DNA of 39,338 nucleotides from Alphaproteobacteria bacterium (GTDB lineage Bacteria > Pseudomonadota > Alphaproteobacteria > Micropepsales > Micropepsaceae). The notes beneath the pieces were generated by a model. It worked only from the letters and a program-made list of their open reading frames with translations. It searched no databases and was not told where the DNA came from. Position 1 is the first letter of the stretch, and every line of letters begins with the position of its first letter. Made by a program: the position numbers and the translations under genes. Below are positions 17,629 to 25,171 of the stretch, one piece after another. The stretch lies in contig JADZAI010000053.1 in NCBI GenBank assembly GCA_020852655.1, positions 1 to 39,338 of the forward strand. The letters are read 5' to 3'.

Positions 17629-17836
17629 ATACCCGGTCGTGGTCGAACCGCTCGCCGTCGATGACGGCGGGGGCTTTGCTGCGTCCGTGCCCGATCTGCC
17701 CGGCTGCATGAGCGACGGCGAGACGCCGGAAGAGGCGATCTCCAATGTTCAGGATGCGATCCGCTCCTGGATCGAGACGGCGCGCGAGACGGGCCGAACT
17801 ATTCCTGCGCCGTCGCGCCATCTCGCGATCGCCTGA
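17615..17836 (+). CDS. hicB: HicB-family antitoxin
   Basis: This 73-aa protein begins at TTG 17615 (MDRLEYPVVVEPLAVDDGGG). It has the HicB core: the partly degraded RNase H-like fold pattern YPVVVEP, GGGFAASVPDLPGCMSDGET, then PEEAISNVQDAIRSWIETAR. It lacks an added C-terminal DNA-binding domain, so it is a short HicB that neutralises HicA by direct binding. Its TTG lies inside the end of hicA (14-nt overlap), which implies coupled translation. If hicA is truly broken, hicB is left as an orphan antitoxin. Confidence 0.88.
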   Translation: MDRLEYPVVVEPLAVDDGGGFAASVPDLPGCMSDGETPEEAISNVQDAIRSWIETARETGRTIPAPSRHLAIA

Positions 17837-17858
17837 ACGGCGCCCGCCCCCGCTTGCC

Positions 17859-17887
17859 TTGACTTGACCTGTCGTGGCGCAGAGTGT
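17859..17887 (+). promoter_or_regulatory. Possible thrS promoter
   Basis: TTGACT (17859-17864), with an overlapping TTGACC (17864-17869), sits about 90 nt before thrS and gives a good -35 box. The -10 is poor (GAGTGT at 17 nt). No T-box or other leader structure was recognised. Confidence 0.3.
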
Positions 17888-17953
17888 CCGCGCCCCGCGG
17901 GAAACCTCACATTTCAGAGGGCCTTGCCCAGAACCACGAAGGAGTTTCGCATC

Positions 17954-19966
17954 GTGTCCGCCGCAGCCCAGCCCGAAATCCGCATCACCCTGCCCGACGG
18001 TAGTGTGCGGACGACTACGGCCGGCTCCACGGGCGCCGATATCGCCGCGGCCATCGGCCCCGGCCTCGCCAAGGCCGCGCTGGCGGTCGAGGTCGACGGC
18101 AGGATGCGCGACCTCGACTGGCCGCTGAAGGACGACGCGAAGCTCCGCATCATCACCCGCAAGGACGAAGCCGAGGCGCTGGATCTCATCCGCCACGACA
18201 CCGCGCATTTGATGGCCCAGGCGGTGCAGGAGCTCTATCCCGGCACCCAGGTCACCATCGGCCCGAATATCGAGGACGGCTTCTTCTACGATTTCGTCCG
18301 CGACGAACCGTTCACGTCAGACGATCTGCCGAAGATCGAGGCGCGGATGCACGAGCTCGTGAAGGCGAACCTCGCCACCAAGCGCACGGTCTGGCCGCGC
18401 GAAGAGGCGATTCGGCACTTCGAGGGCATCGGCGAGAAATACAAGGCCGAGATCATCCGCGACCTGCCGCCCTCGGAGGACATCTCCGTCTATTACCACG
18501 GCAACTGGCACGACCTCTGCCGCGGTCCGCATCTGCCCTCGACGGGCGCGATCGGCAACGCCTTCAAGCTGACCAAGATCTCCGGCGCCTATTGGCGCGG
18601 CGATGCGAAGAACGCGCAGCTTCAGCGCATCTACGGCACCGCCTGGCGCGACGAGAAGGAGCTGAAGGCCTATCTCACCCGCATCGAGGAGGCCGAAAAG
18701 CGCGACCATCGCAAGATCGGCAAGGAGATGGATCTCTTCCACCTCCAGTCCGAAGCGCATGGCAGCGTCTTCTGGCATCCGAACGGCTTCGTCATCTGGC
18801 GGGCGCTGGAGGCCTATATGCGCCGCCGCCTCGATGCCGCCGGCTATAACGAGGTGAAGACGCCGCAGGTCATGGATGCGCGCCAGTGGGAACAGTCAGG
18901 CCATTGGGGCAAGTATCGCGAGAACATGTTCGTCATCCCCGACGAAATTCCGAACACGGAGGATGAAGGCCCGCTCGTTTCGAATGACGCGAGCTGGATG
19001 GCGCTCAAGCCGATGAACTGCCCGGGTCACATCCTGATCTTCCGCCAGGGGATCAAGAGCTATCGCGACCTGCCCATCCGCATGGCCGAGTTCGGCTGCT
19101 GCCATCGCAACGAGCCGCATGGCGCGCTGCACGGCATCATGCGTGTGCGCCAGTTCACGCAGGACGACGCGCACATCTTCTGCCGTGAGGATCAGATCAT
19201 CGACGAGGTCACCAAGTTCTGCGACCTGCTCGACACGATCTACAAGGATCTCGGCTTCGACAAATACGCGATCAAGCTGGCCCTGCGTCCCGAGAAGCGC
19301 TTCGGCACGGAAGAGATGTGGGACCAGGCCGAAGGCGAACTGCGCGAGGCGGTCGCCAAGACCGGCCGCAACGGCGCCGAATGGGGCTGGGAGGAATTGA
19401 AGGGTGAAGGCGCGTTCTACGCGCCCAAGCTCGAATTCCACCTGACCGACGCGATCGGCCGCACCTGGCAGGTCGGCACGATCCAGTCAGATCGCGTGCT
19501 GCCCGAACGTCTCGACGCAACGTATGTGGGCGAGGATGGCAACCGCCATCGCCCGGTGATGCTGCACCGCGCGATCCTCGGCACCTATGAGCGTTTCATC
19601 GGCATCCTGATCGAGCACTACGCGGGCAAGTTCCCCATGTGGCTCGCCCCGGTGCAGGCGGTCGTCACGACGATCGTCTCCGATGCGGACGACTACGCGA
19701 AGACCTTGCAGGGCAAGCTCCGCTCGGCCGGCCTCCGCGCCGACATCGACCTCCGGAACGAGAAGATCAACTACAAGGTCCGCGAACACTCGCTGGCCAA
19801 GGTCCCCGTCATGCTCATCGCCGGCCGCCGCGAAGCCGAGGAAGGCAGGATCACCATCCGCCGCCTCGGCGTCGAAAAGCAGGAAACCATGACGCTCGAC
19901 GACGCCATCGAGATGCTGCGCCAGGAAGCCCTCCCGCCGGATCTGAAGGCGGCGCAGAGCCACTAA
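17954..19966 (+). CDS. thrS: Threonyl-tRNA synthetase
   Basis: This 670-aa protein is full length for a bacterial ThrRS. In order it has a TGS domain ([20 protein letters not shown]), the editing domain with [11 protein letters not shown] and the later [13 protein letters not shown] (Cys/His of the deacylation site), and the class II catalytic core. The core shows [15 protein letters not shown] (zinc-binding Cys), motif 2 [20 protein letters not shown] and motif 3 region [19 protein letters not shown]. The C-terminal anticodon domain ends near residue 660. I choose GTG 17954, with AAGGAG 9 nt upstream. It acts in the cytosol, charging and proofreading tRNA-Thr. Confidence 0.97.
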   Translation: MSAAAQPEIRITLPDGSVRTTTAGSTGADIAAAIGPGLAKAALAVEVDGRMRDLDWPLKDDAKLRIITRKDEAEALDLIRHDTAHLMAQAVQELYPGTQVTIGPNIEDGFFYDFVRDEPFTSDDLPKIEARMHELVKANLATKRTVWPREEAIRHFEGIGEKYKAEIIRDLPPSEDISVYYHGNWHDLCRGPHLPSTGAIGNAFKLTKISGAYWRGDAKNAQLQRIYGTAWRDEKELKAYLTRIEEAEKRDHRKIGKEMDLFHLQSEAHGSVFWHPNGFVIWRALEAYMRRRLDAAGYNEVKTPQVMDARQWEQSGHWGKYRENMFVIPDEIPNTEDEGPLVSNDASWMALKPMNCPGHILIFRQGIKSYRDLPIRMAEFGCCHRNEPHGALHGIMRVRQFTQDDAHIFCREDQIIDEVTKFCDLLDTIYKDLGFDKYAIKLALRPEKRFGTEEMWDQAEGELREAVAKTGRNGAEWGWEELKGEGAFYAPKLEFHLTDAIGRTWQVGTIQSDRVLPERLDATYVGEDGNRHRPVMLHRAILGTYERFIGILIEHYAGKFPMWLAPVQAVVTTIVSDADDYAKTLQGKLRSAGLRADIDLRNEKINYKVREHSLAKVPVMLIAGRREAEEGRITIRRLGVEKQETMTLDDAIEMLRQEALPPDLKAAQSH

Positions 19967-19971
19967 GTTCA

Positions 19972-20002
19972 GTCAGCCCCGATTCCAGAAGTCGGGGCTG
20001 AC
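19972..20002 (+). terminator. Hairpin after thrS
   Basis: GTCAGCCCCGA (19972-19982) and TCGGGGCTGAC (19992-20002) are perfect 11-bp complements with a 9-nt loop, starting 6 nt after the thrS stop. No T-run follows, so it may protect the 3' end or act with Rho rather than be a classic intrinsic terminator. Confidence 0.55.
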
Positions 20003-20095
20003 GCTCCTCCGCGCTGGACCGCTGGATCGAGCGCGATACTGCGCGGGCGGATATTTGCGCATTTTGTCATCCTCCGGGCGCGCGCAGCGCGAACC

Positions 20096-20197
20096 GGGGG
20101 ATCCATGCCTGAGCGGTGAGAAGCAGTGGCGCGGTCATCAGATCTCCGCCCGTCGCTGCGCGATGGTTGTTTGTTAAAGCTCAGGCATGGGTCCCCC
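20096..20197. repeat. Intergenic inverted-repeat element 1
   Basis: The arms GGGGGATCCATGCCTGAGC (20096-20114) and GCTCAGGCATGGGTCCCCC (20179-20197) match at 18 of 19 positions, with 64 nt between them. The left flank (20068-20095) is a further GC-palindromic stretch (GGGCGCGCGCAGCGCG). The style (TCATCCTCCGGG..., GGGGGATCCATGC) is that of dispersed intergenic palindromic repeats in alphaproteobacteria. There is no coding sign inside. The rest of the gap 20003-20557 shows nothing else except the doubtful small ORF at 20181-20381. Confidence 0.6.
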
Positions 20198-20381
20198 GAC
20201 CCGGCACCGTCAGCACGAGCAGACACAGACCCGCAATCAACCCTGCCGTTCCGTCGTGACCTGTCAGCGCCAATCCCGCGCCGGCGAGCAGGCCGCACAC
20301 GCCGAAGGCGAAACACGCCTCTCGCCATCCGTCGCGCTGGGCCGCCTCAATCTTCGCCTTGGGGTCGGGTTCGGTCTTCAT
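20181..20381 (-). CDS. Possible small two-helix membrane protein
   Basis: This 66-aa frame reads MKTEPDPKAKIEAAQRDGWR, then two hydrophobic stretches (about 21-40 and 43-60, GTAGLIAGLCLLVLTVPG). The charged-then-hydrophobic layout looks like a real small inner-membrane protein. However, its last residues and its stop (20181-20183) come from the right arm of the inverted-repeat element, and I see no good ribosome site before 20381. It may be a real gene whose end was rewritten by repeat insertion, or it may be chance. Confidence 0.35.
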   Translation of the reverse strand: MKTEPDPKAKIEAAQRDGWREACFAFGVCGLLAGAGLALTGHDGTAGLIAGLCLLVLTVPGRGTHA

Positions 20382-20557
20382 ACGCCCATCATCTCACGGC
20401 GCTTGCCCGAACCTGCATCACGCCTCCGTGTGGCGCGAGGCTGGACTTCTGACCCAGCGGCAACGTCGGACTGCGGCACTCCCGTGAAGGAAGTCCTTGC
20501 CGCCTTCGCGTCGGCGGGCGAATTTGCCGACCAGGAAACACCGCGGGAGCGTAACCC

Positions 20558-21658
20558 ATGAGCACGATCACGGCCGAAGACAGGGCCGCGATGACGGAAT
20601 CGGTGCGGCGGCTGCTCGCCAATCAAAACACCGAGGCCGATGTCCGCCGGACGATGGAAACGCCGCAGGGCTATGACGACGCGCTCTGGGCAAAACTGGT
20701 GGAGCTGGGCGTCACCGGCCTGACCATCCCCACCGACTATGATGGCCTCGGCGGCGGCCCGGTCGAACTCGAACGCATCATGGAGGAGGCCGGTGCGGCG
20801 CTGCTCTCCGCCCCGCTATTCTCGGGCGCGATGGCGGCCGCGCTGATCGAGGCCTCGGGCGATACCGCGGCGATGCAGCGCCTGCTGCCGGGGATCGCCG
20901 GCGGCCGCACGGCGACCGTCGCCTTCACCGGCGATGCGGGCACCTGGACCGAAGACGGTGTCGGCGTTTCGGCGCATGCGCACGGCAATCACTGGGCGCT
21001 CGACGGCGTCGCCTCCTATGTGCAGCACGGCGCGAACGCCGATCTGATCATCGTGGTCGCCAAGACCCATGACGGTTTCGCGCTGTTCGAGGTGTCGCAG
21101 GGGGCGGAAGGCCTCACCGCCGAGGTCCTGCCGACCTTCGACCACACCCAAAGGCTCGCGAAGCTGAGCTTCGCGCATGTCGATGCGACAAAGCTCGGCA
21201 CAGCCGGCTGGGAGGCGGTCGAGCGGATGCGCGATGTCGCGCTGGTCGGCCTCGCCGGCGAGCAGGCGGGCGGGGCGCGGCGCGTGCTGGAATTCACCAC
21301 GCAATACGCCAAGCAGCGCATCCAGTTCGGCCGGGCGATCGGCAGCTTCCAGGCGATCAAGCACATGGCCGCCGACCTGCTGATGGAATCGGAATCGGCG
21401 ATATCGGCGGCGCGCGCCGCCGCCGCCGCCCTCGCCGAAAACGCCGCCGACAAGGATGCCGCCGTGGCGCTCGCCGCCTTCGCCTGCGCCGATGCGTTCA
21501 GCAAGGTGACCGCCGACGCCGTGCAGATGCATGGCGGCATCGCCTTCACCTGGGCGCATCCGGCGCATCTCTATCTCCGCCGGGCCCGCGCCGACGCCCA
21601 GCTCTTCGGCGCCGCGTCGATGTACCGCGAACGCTATCTGAAAGCGCTGGGGGCGTGA
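20558..21658 (+). CDS. Acyl-CoA dehydrogenase family protein (shorter subunit of a pair)
   Basis: This 366-aa protein shows ACAD features: LWAKLVELGVTGLTIPTDYDGLGGGP, the helix-G/H region with YAKQRIQFGRAIGSFQAIKHMAADL (FAD diphosphate arginine/phenylalanine region) and QMHGGIAFTWAHPAHLYLRRA. The usual IYEGT-type catalytic Glu at the C-terminus is absent (the text reads DAQLFGAASMYRERYL), as in subunits of heteromeric FadE pairs. The usual Glu in TWEH is Ala here (TWAH). The start at 20558 has GGGAG 8-9 nt upstream. It is paired with the 403-aa ACAD downstream, and the two probably form an alpha2beta2 flavoenzyme acting on an unusual acyl-CoA. Confidence 0.88.
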   Translation: MSTITAEDRAAMTESVRRLLANQNTEADVRRTMETPQGYDDALWAKLVELGVTGLTIPTDYDGLGGGPVELERIMEEAGAALLSAPLFSGAMAAALIEASGDTAAMQRLLPGIAGGRTATVAFTGDAGTWTEDGVGVSAHAHGNHWALDGVASYVQHGANADLIIVVAKTHDGFALFEVSQGAEGLTAEVLPTFDHTQRLAKLSFAHVDATKLGTAGWEAVERMRDVALVGLAGEQAGGARRVLEFTTQYAKQRIQFGRAIGSFQAIKHMAADLLMESESAISAARAAAAALAENAADKDAAVALAAFACADAFSKVTADAVQMHGGIAFTWAHPAHLYLRRARADAQLFGAASMYRERYLKALGA

Positions 21659-21684
21659 GGATGAGCGCCGCCCTCCCCCTCGGG

Positions 21685-21816
21685 GTCATCGCCGGATTCA
21701 TTCCGGCGATCCATCGTTCGACCTCTTATGCCGTTGCACTGCGCCGCGTTGGGCGGCGCACGGCCGGCCTTTCATCCGCCGCCGGCATGGATCGCCGGAC
21801 CAAGTCCGGCGACGAC
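21685..21816. repeat. Intergenic inverted-repeat element 2 (MITE-like, three hairpins)
   Basis: The 30-nt arms at 21685-21714 and 21787-21816 are inverted copies matching at 25 of 30 positions. Each arm is itself a hairpin: CGCCGGA/TCCGGCG in the left and CGCCGGAC/GTCCGGCG in the right. Between them is a third hairpin, TGCGCCGC (21740-21747) with GCGGCGCA (21753-21760). The unit ATGGATCGCCGGxxxAAGxCCGGCGA is a common dispersed intergenic repeat type in alphaproteobacteria. It fills the 181-nt gap between the two acyl-CoA dehydrogenase genes and would form a cloverleaf in mRNA. Confidence 0.7.
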
Positions 21817-21839
21817 ACTTTGTTGGGAGCCTGATCGCC

Positions 21840-23051
21840 ATGACCCTTATCCCGCCGCCCAAGGCGATGAGCGACGACGAATTGCGCAGCGAGGTGCGCG
21901 CCTGGCTGAAGGACAATTGGAAGGGCCTGCCGGTTTCGCAGGACCAGTGGACCTCGTCGCCCGAACGCCGCGCCTGGATGGAGAAGGTGGTGGACGCCCG
22001 CTGGGCGGTGAACCGCTGGCCGGTCGAATGGTTCGGCCGCGGTCTTTCCGACCCTCAGGCGAAGATCGTGGAAGAGGAATTCCGCGCGGCGCGGGCATTG
22101 GGCGCCGGGCTCGACAAGTCGCAGCTCTATGCCATCACCGCGCTCGCCTTCGGCACCGACGTGATGAAGAACCACGTGCTGAAGGGTATCCTGACCGGCA
22201 ACGTGAATATGTGCCTGCTCTATTCCGAGCCCGGTGCCGGCTCCGATCTCGCAGGCGTGCGGACGCGCGCGGTGCGCGACGGCGACGACTTCGTGGTCAA
22301 CGGCCAGAAGGTCTGGACCTCGGGCGCCATGACCGCCGACTACGGCATGCTGATCGCCCGCACCGATTGGGACGTGCCGAAGCACAATGGCATCTCGTTC
22401 TTCTTCCTGCCGATGAAGCAGAAGGGCGTGGAGGTGCGTCCGCTGCGCCAGGTGACGGACGAATCCCATTTCAACGAAGTGTTCTTCACCGATGCGCGGG
22501 TGCCGGCCGAATTCCTGCTCGGCGGCCTCAACAATGGCTGGCGCGTGCTGCAAACGGCGCTCGCCTATGAGCGCTCGGTGATGGGCGACGGCGCCCGCGG
22601 GCCGCGCCGCGGCGACGACAAGGCCTCGACCGACATGATCGCGCTGGCCCGCGAGGCCGGTAAGCTGAACGATCCGCTGGTGCGCCAGGACCTCGCGAAG
22701 GTGCTGAGCTACAGGAAGCTCAACGCGCTCAACAATGCGCGCGCCAAGGCCGATCTCGCGACCGGCACGTCCTCGCCGATCATGTCGCTCGGCAAGCTCG
22801 CGATGTCGCGCATCCTGCATGAGGAGGCGCGGCTGCGCACGACACTGCTCGGCGCCGGATCGATGCTGGAGGGCGATGCCCATCCCCGCGCCGACGACGC
22901 GAACTTCCTGGCGCTCAACGCCTATTTCACCTCGATCGGTGGCGGCACCGACCAGATCCAGCGCAACATCATCGGCGAACGCGTCCTCGGCCTGCCCAAG
23001 GAACCGGAGGTGGATCGCACCATCCCGTTCAAGGACGTACGCGCGGGATGA
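21840..23051 (+). CDS. Acyl-CoA dehydrogenase (longer, probably catalytic subunit)
   Basis: This 403-aa FadE-type ACAD has the FAD/substrate block MCLLYSEPGAGSDLAGVRTR (124-143), VNGQKVWTSGAMTADYGMLI and FNEVFFTDARVPAEFLLG. It has a helix-G Glu244 in GWRVLQTALAYERS. Glu at this place is the catalytic base in FadE26/isovaleryl-type enzymes, so this subunit is probably the active one. It ends with FTSIGGGTDQIQRNIIGERVLGLP. Mycobacterial pairs of this type oxidise sterol side-chain CoA esters; the substrate here is open. The tail of the 21685-21816 repeat ends 24 nt before the start. Confidence 0.92.
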   Translation: MTLIPPPKAMSDDELRSEVRAWLKDNWKGLPVSQDQWTSSPERRAWMEKVVDARWAVNRWPVEWFGRGLSDPQAKIVEEEFRAARALGAGLDKSQLYAITALAFGTDVMKNHVLKGILTGNVNMCLLYSEPGAGSDLAGVRTRAVRDGDDFVVNGQKVWTSGAMTADYGMLIARTDWDVPKHNGISFFFLPMKQKGVEVRPLRQVTDESHFNEVFFTDARVPAEFLLGGLNNGWRVLQTALAYERSVMGDGARGPRRGDDKASTDMIALAREAGKLNDPLVRQDLAKVLSYRKLNALNNARAKADLATGTSSPIMSLGKLAMSRILHEEARLRTTLLGAGSMLEGDAHPRADDANFLALNAYFTSIGGGTDQIQRNIIGERVLGLPKEPEVDRTIPFKDVRAG

Positions 23052-23088
23052 GAATGACGCAGGCAGGGCGATGTGCTAGGGTTGTTCC

Positions 23089-23346
23089 ATGAACGACCTC
23101 ACCCAGGAAGTCGCGCGCCTGCGCCGATACGTCGAGAAGCTGGAACGGCGTATCGAGGCGCTCGAAAGCGACAAGGACGATCAGGCTGAGTGGGATGCCT
23201 GGATCGAGCGGAACAAAGATGCGTTGAACGAGTCGATCCGAGAAGGTCGCGAGGCGCTTGCGCGAGGCGACTACATCGAAGGTACGATCGACGAATTGCG
23301 CGCCTGGATTCTTCGTGACGCGCGGCAAGACGCGACCACGGAATAG
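23089..23346 (+). CDS. Antitoxin-like protein, coiled coil plus ParD-like tail
   Basis: This 85-aa, mostly helical protein has an N-terminal coiled coil (residues 3-30, LTQEVARLRRYVEKLERRIE, with heptad leucines). The C-terminal part, NESIREGREALARGDYIEGT then IDELRAWI, resembles the toxin-binding tail of ParD/RelB-type antitoxins. It lies 2 nt before a ParE-like toxin gene, which is the main reason for the antitoxin call. It has no clear ribbon-helix-helix DNA-binding segment: the usual N-terminal RHH is replaced by the coiled coil. It starts 37 nt after the ACAD gene. Confidence 0.7.
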   Translation: MNDLTQEVARLRRYVEKLERRIEALESDKDDQAEWDAWIERNKDALNESIREGREALARGDYIEGTIDELRAWILRDARQDATTE

Positions 23347-23348
23347 TT

Positions 23349-23675
23349 TTGGCTGCGCGGACAATCCTTATCCTGGGAGCTGCGCGGCGCGACCTCATTG
23401 CCATTGAGCGCTACATTCGCAACCAAGCGGGCCGGAGGATTGCGACACAAGCGATCGACCGAATTCTCGACAAGCTCGATACCCTGAAGGCCTTTCCTGA
23501 ATCGGCACCGCTTCATCGCGACCTCGATGGAGCGCCGCGGGTAGCGACGGTCGCTCGCTGGCGCATTGTCTTCGAATATGACGCGCATCTGTCGCGAATT
23601 CTGGTGTGGCGGGTGATCGATGGTCGCCGGGACCTCCCATCCCTTGTGCAACGCCCGTCTCGTAAGAAGCCATGA
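23349..23675 (+). CDS. ParE/RelE-superfamily toxin
   Basis: This 108-aa protein, starting with TTG at 23349, follows the antitoxin stop by 2 nt. Its pattern is ParE-like: AARRDLIAIERYIRNQAGRR, then FPESAPLHRDL, RWRIVFEYDAHLSRILVWRVIDGRRDLPSL. ParE toxins poison DNA gyrase, while RelE relatives cut mRNA; sequence alone does not separate these here, though the ERYIRNQ helix and the closing VIDGRRD favour ParE. Its stop overlaps the next ATG (ATGA at 23672-23675), so the dehalogenase-like gene is translated after it. Confidence 0.83.
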   Translation: MAARTILILGAARRDLIAIERYIRNQAGRRIATQAIDRILDKLDTLKAFPESAPLHRDLDGAPRVATVARWRIVFEYDAHLSRILVWRVIDGRRDLPSLVQRPSRKKP

Positions 23676-24361
23676 CCGAAACCTACCTCCTCACCGACGC
23701 CGCCTCGTTCATCGGTCCTGCCCTCGCCGCGCGGCTGCGGCGGGACGGGGCGAGGGTGATCGAGGCGGATGAAAGCTTCGAGGATGGCGGCGACCGGTTG
23801 AAGTTGGCCGCGCCCGAAGAGACGGTGAGGAAGGCCATCGCGCTTGGCGGACGCCTGGATGCGATCGTCATCGCCGCGGCCTACCCCGCGCCGCGGACCA
23901 ATGCGGAGACGCTGAGTGCCGAGACCACGCGGCCCTTCTTCGAGAAGCTGGCGATCGAGCCGCTGGCCCTCGCCGCGGCGGCCGTTCCGCAGATGAAGGC
24001 GCAGGGCGGCGGGCGGATCGTCTTCGTGACGTCGGCGGGGCCGCTCGGCGGCATTCCGGGGTTCGGCGCCTATGCCGCGGCGCGCTCGGCGATCACCGGG
24101 GCGGTGAAATCGCTCGCCCTGGAGCTGGCGCCCGAGAGAATCTCGGTCAATGCGGTGGCGCCCAACTACATCCAGACCGAGATGTATTATCCCAAGGCGT
24201 GGCTCGAGGATGCACGCAAGCGCGAGAAGCTGCTGGCCCGCATCCCGATGGGCCGGCTGGGCGACCCGTCCGAGGCGGCGGAGGCTGTGGCTTTGCTGGC
24301 ACAAGGCCGGGCTTCGTTCATCAGCGGCCAGATTTTGAATATCTCGGGCGCGTCATCCTGA
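23672..24361 (+). CDS. Halohydrin dehalogenase-like SDR-fold enzyme
   Basis: This 229-aa protein has the SDR fold, but the cofactor glycine motif is replaced by T8-x4-F13-x-G15 (TDAASFIG). The catalytic triad reads Ser121-x12-Tyr134-x3-Arg138 (TSAGPLGGIPGFGAYAAAR), so Arg replaces the SDR Lys. These two motifs are the published signature of halohydrin dehalogenases, which expel halide from vicinal haloalcohols to form epoxides without NAD(P). The halide-pocket string Pro164-Asn165-Tyr166 (APNYIQTE) also matches HheC (GPNYLHSE), as do DESF and the closing SGQILNISGA. The ATG overlaps the ParE-like stop by 4 nt. An alternative is an uncharacterised SDR relative, but the joint motifs make that less likely. 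Confidence 0.75.
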   Translation: MTETYLLTDAASFIGPALAARLRRDGARVIEADESFEDGGDRLKLAAPEETVRKAIALGGRLDAIVIAAAYPAPRTNAETLSAETTRPFFEKLAIEPLALAAAAVPQMKAQGGGRIVFVTSAGPLGGIPGFGAYAAARSAITGAVKSLALELAPERISVNAVAPNYIQTEMYYPKAWLEDARKREKLLARIPMGRLGDPSEAAEAVALLAQGRASFISGQILNISGASS

Positions 24362-24410
24362 CGCCATGTCTTCACAGCGCACGACTTGAGGATTACATCT
24401 TTCCACAGGT

Positions 24411-24428
24411 ACCCCGTCACGGCGGGGT
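24411..24428 (+). promoter_or_regulatory. Small hairpin in the infC leader
   Basis: ACCCCG (24411-24416) pairs with CGGGGT (24423-24428) around a 6-nt loop, between the dehalogenase stop and infC. It could be a weak terminator for the upstream operon or part of the infC leader. No T-run follows. Confidence 0.3.
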
Positions 24429-24549
24429 GCCGGCAGGCGCAACAAGGGCTGGGCAGACCGCATGGATCGAACCGAGATCGGCGTTAGGCATTCCACCAGC
24501 AAGACCCGCCTGACCGAGATCGGAATCCGTGTGCTGAAGGAGACAGCCC

Positions 24550-25098
24550 CTGCCACCGCGTAGACCAAGTTTTGGCGGCCCGCCGCCGAAGAACGACGAC
24601 GGCCCCCGCATCAACGGCGACATCACAGCCTTCGAGGTCCTCGTCATCGACGAGGGCGGCGAGAAGCGTGGCGTCATGAGCCGGCGCGAGGCGCTCGCGC
24701 TTGCCGAGCAGGAGGGGGTGGATCTCGTCGAGGTCTCGCCGATGGCGAAGCCGCCCGTCTGCCGCCTGATGGACTACGGCAAGTATAAATACGAGCAGCA
24801 GAAGAAACAGGCCGAAGCCCGCAAAAAGCAGAAGATCATCGAGATCAAGGAGATCAAGATGCGGCCGGGCATCGACGATCACGACTATGACGTGAAGATG
24901 CGCTCGGCCGTGAAATTCTTCGGCGAAGGCGACAAGGTGAAGTTCACGCTGCGCTTCCGCGGCCGCGAGATGGTGCACCAGTATCTCGGCATGGAAGTGC
25001 TGGAGAAGATCAAGAAGCAGGTCGGCGAGATCGCCAAGGTGGAGCAGGAACCCCGCCTGGAAGGCCGCCAGATGCAGATGGTGATGGCGCCGCGCTGA
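24550..25098 (+). CDS. infC: Translation initiation factor IF-3, probable CTG start
   Basis: The 182-aa product includes [20 protein letters not shown], then [39 protein letters not shown], the [18 protein letters not shown] linker/start of the C-domain and [16 protein letters not shown]. The conserved N-domain starts far upstream of the first ATG (24676). In frame, a TGA at 24535-24537 is followed only by AGG, AGA, CAG, CCC and then CTG (24550). AAGGAG (24537-24542) lies 7 nt before this CTG, and the product [20 protein letters not shown] has the family N-terminus. IF-3 genes are known for rare start codons (ATT in E. coli), through which IF-3 represses its own translation. Confidence 0.93.
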   Translation: MPPRRPSFGGPPPKNDDGPRINGDITAFEVLVIDEGGEKRGVMSRREALALAEQEGVDLVEVSPMAKPPVCRLMDYGKYKYEQQKKQAEARKKQKIIEIKEIKMRPGIDDHDYDVKMRSAVKFFGEGDKVKFTLRFRGREMVHQYLGMEVLEKIKKQVGEIAKVEQEPRLEGRQMQMVMAPR

Positions 25099-25121
25099 CG
25101 CGTCGGCCATCGCACAAACCC

Positions 25122-25149
25122 AAACGGCGGCCCGAAGGCCGCCGTTTTT
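25122..25149 (+). terminator. Intrinsic terminator of infC
   Basis: AAACGGCGGCC (25122-25132), a CGAA tetraloop, GGCCGCCGTTT (25137-25147) and a T5 run ending at 25149 form a strong Rho-independent terminator 24 nt after the infC stop. It lies between convergent genes and may also serve the minus strand weakly. Confidence 0.92.
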
Positions 25150-25171
25150 CGTTTCAGGCTGTGGCCAAGGC

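Noticed and set aside
17328..17711. 127-aa frame through the hicA region as one protein
   Set aside because: Only residues 17-53 or so are HicA-like; after the C4 run the text is out-of-frame sequence overlapping the rest of hicA and hicB.
19969..20328. 119-aa minus-strand frame through the thrS downstream hairpin and repeat
   Set aside because: Crosses the hairpin and the inverted-repeat element; Arg-rich text with no coding sign.
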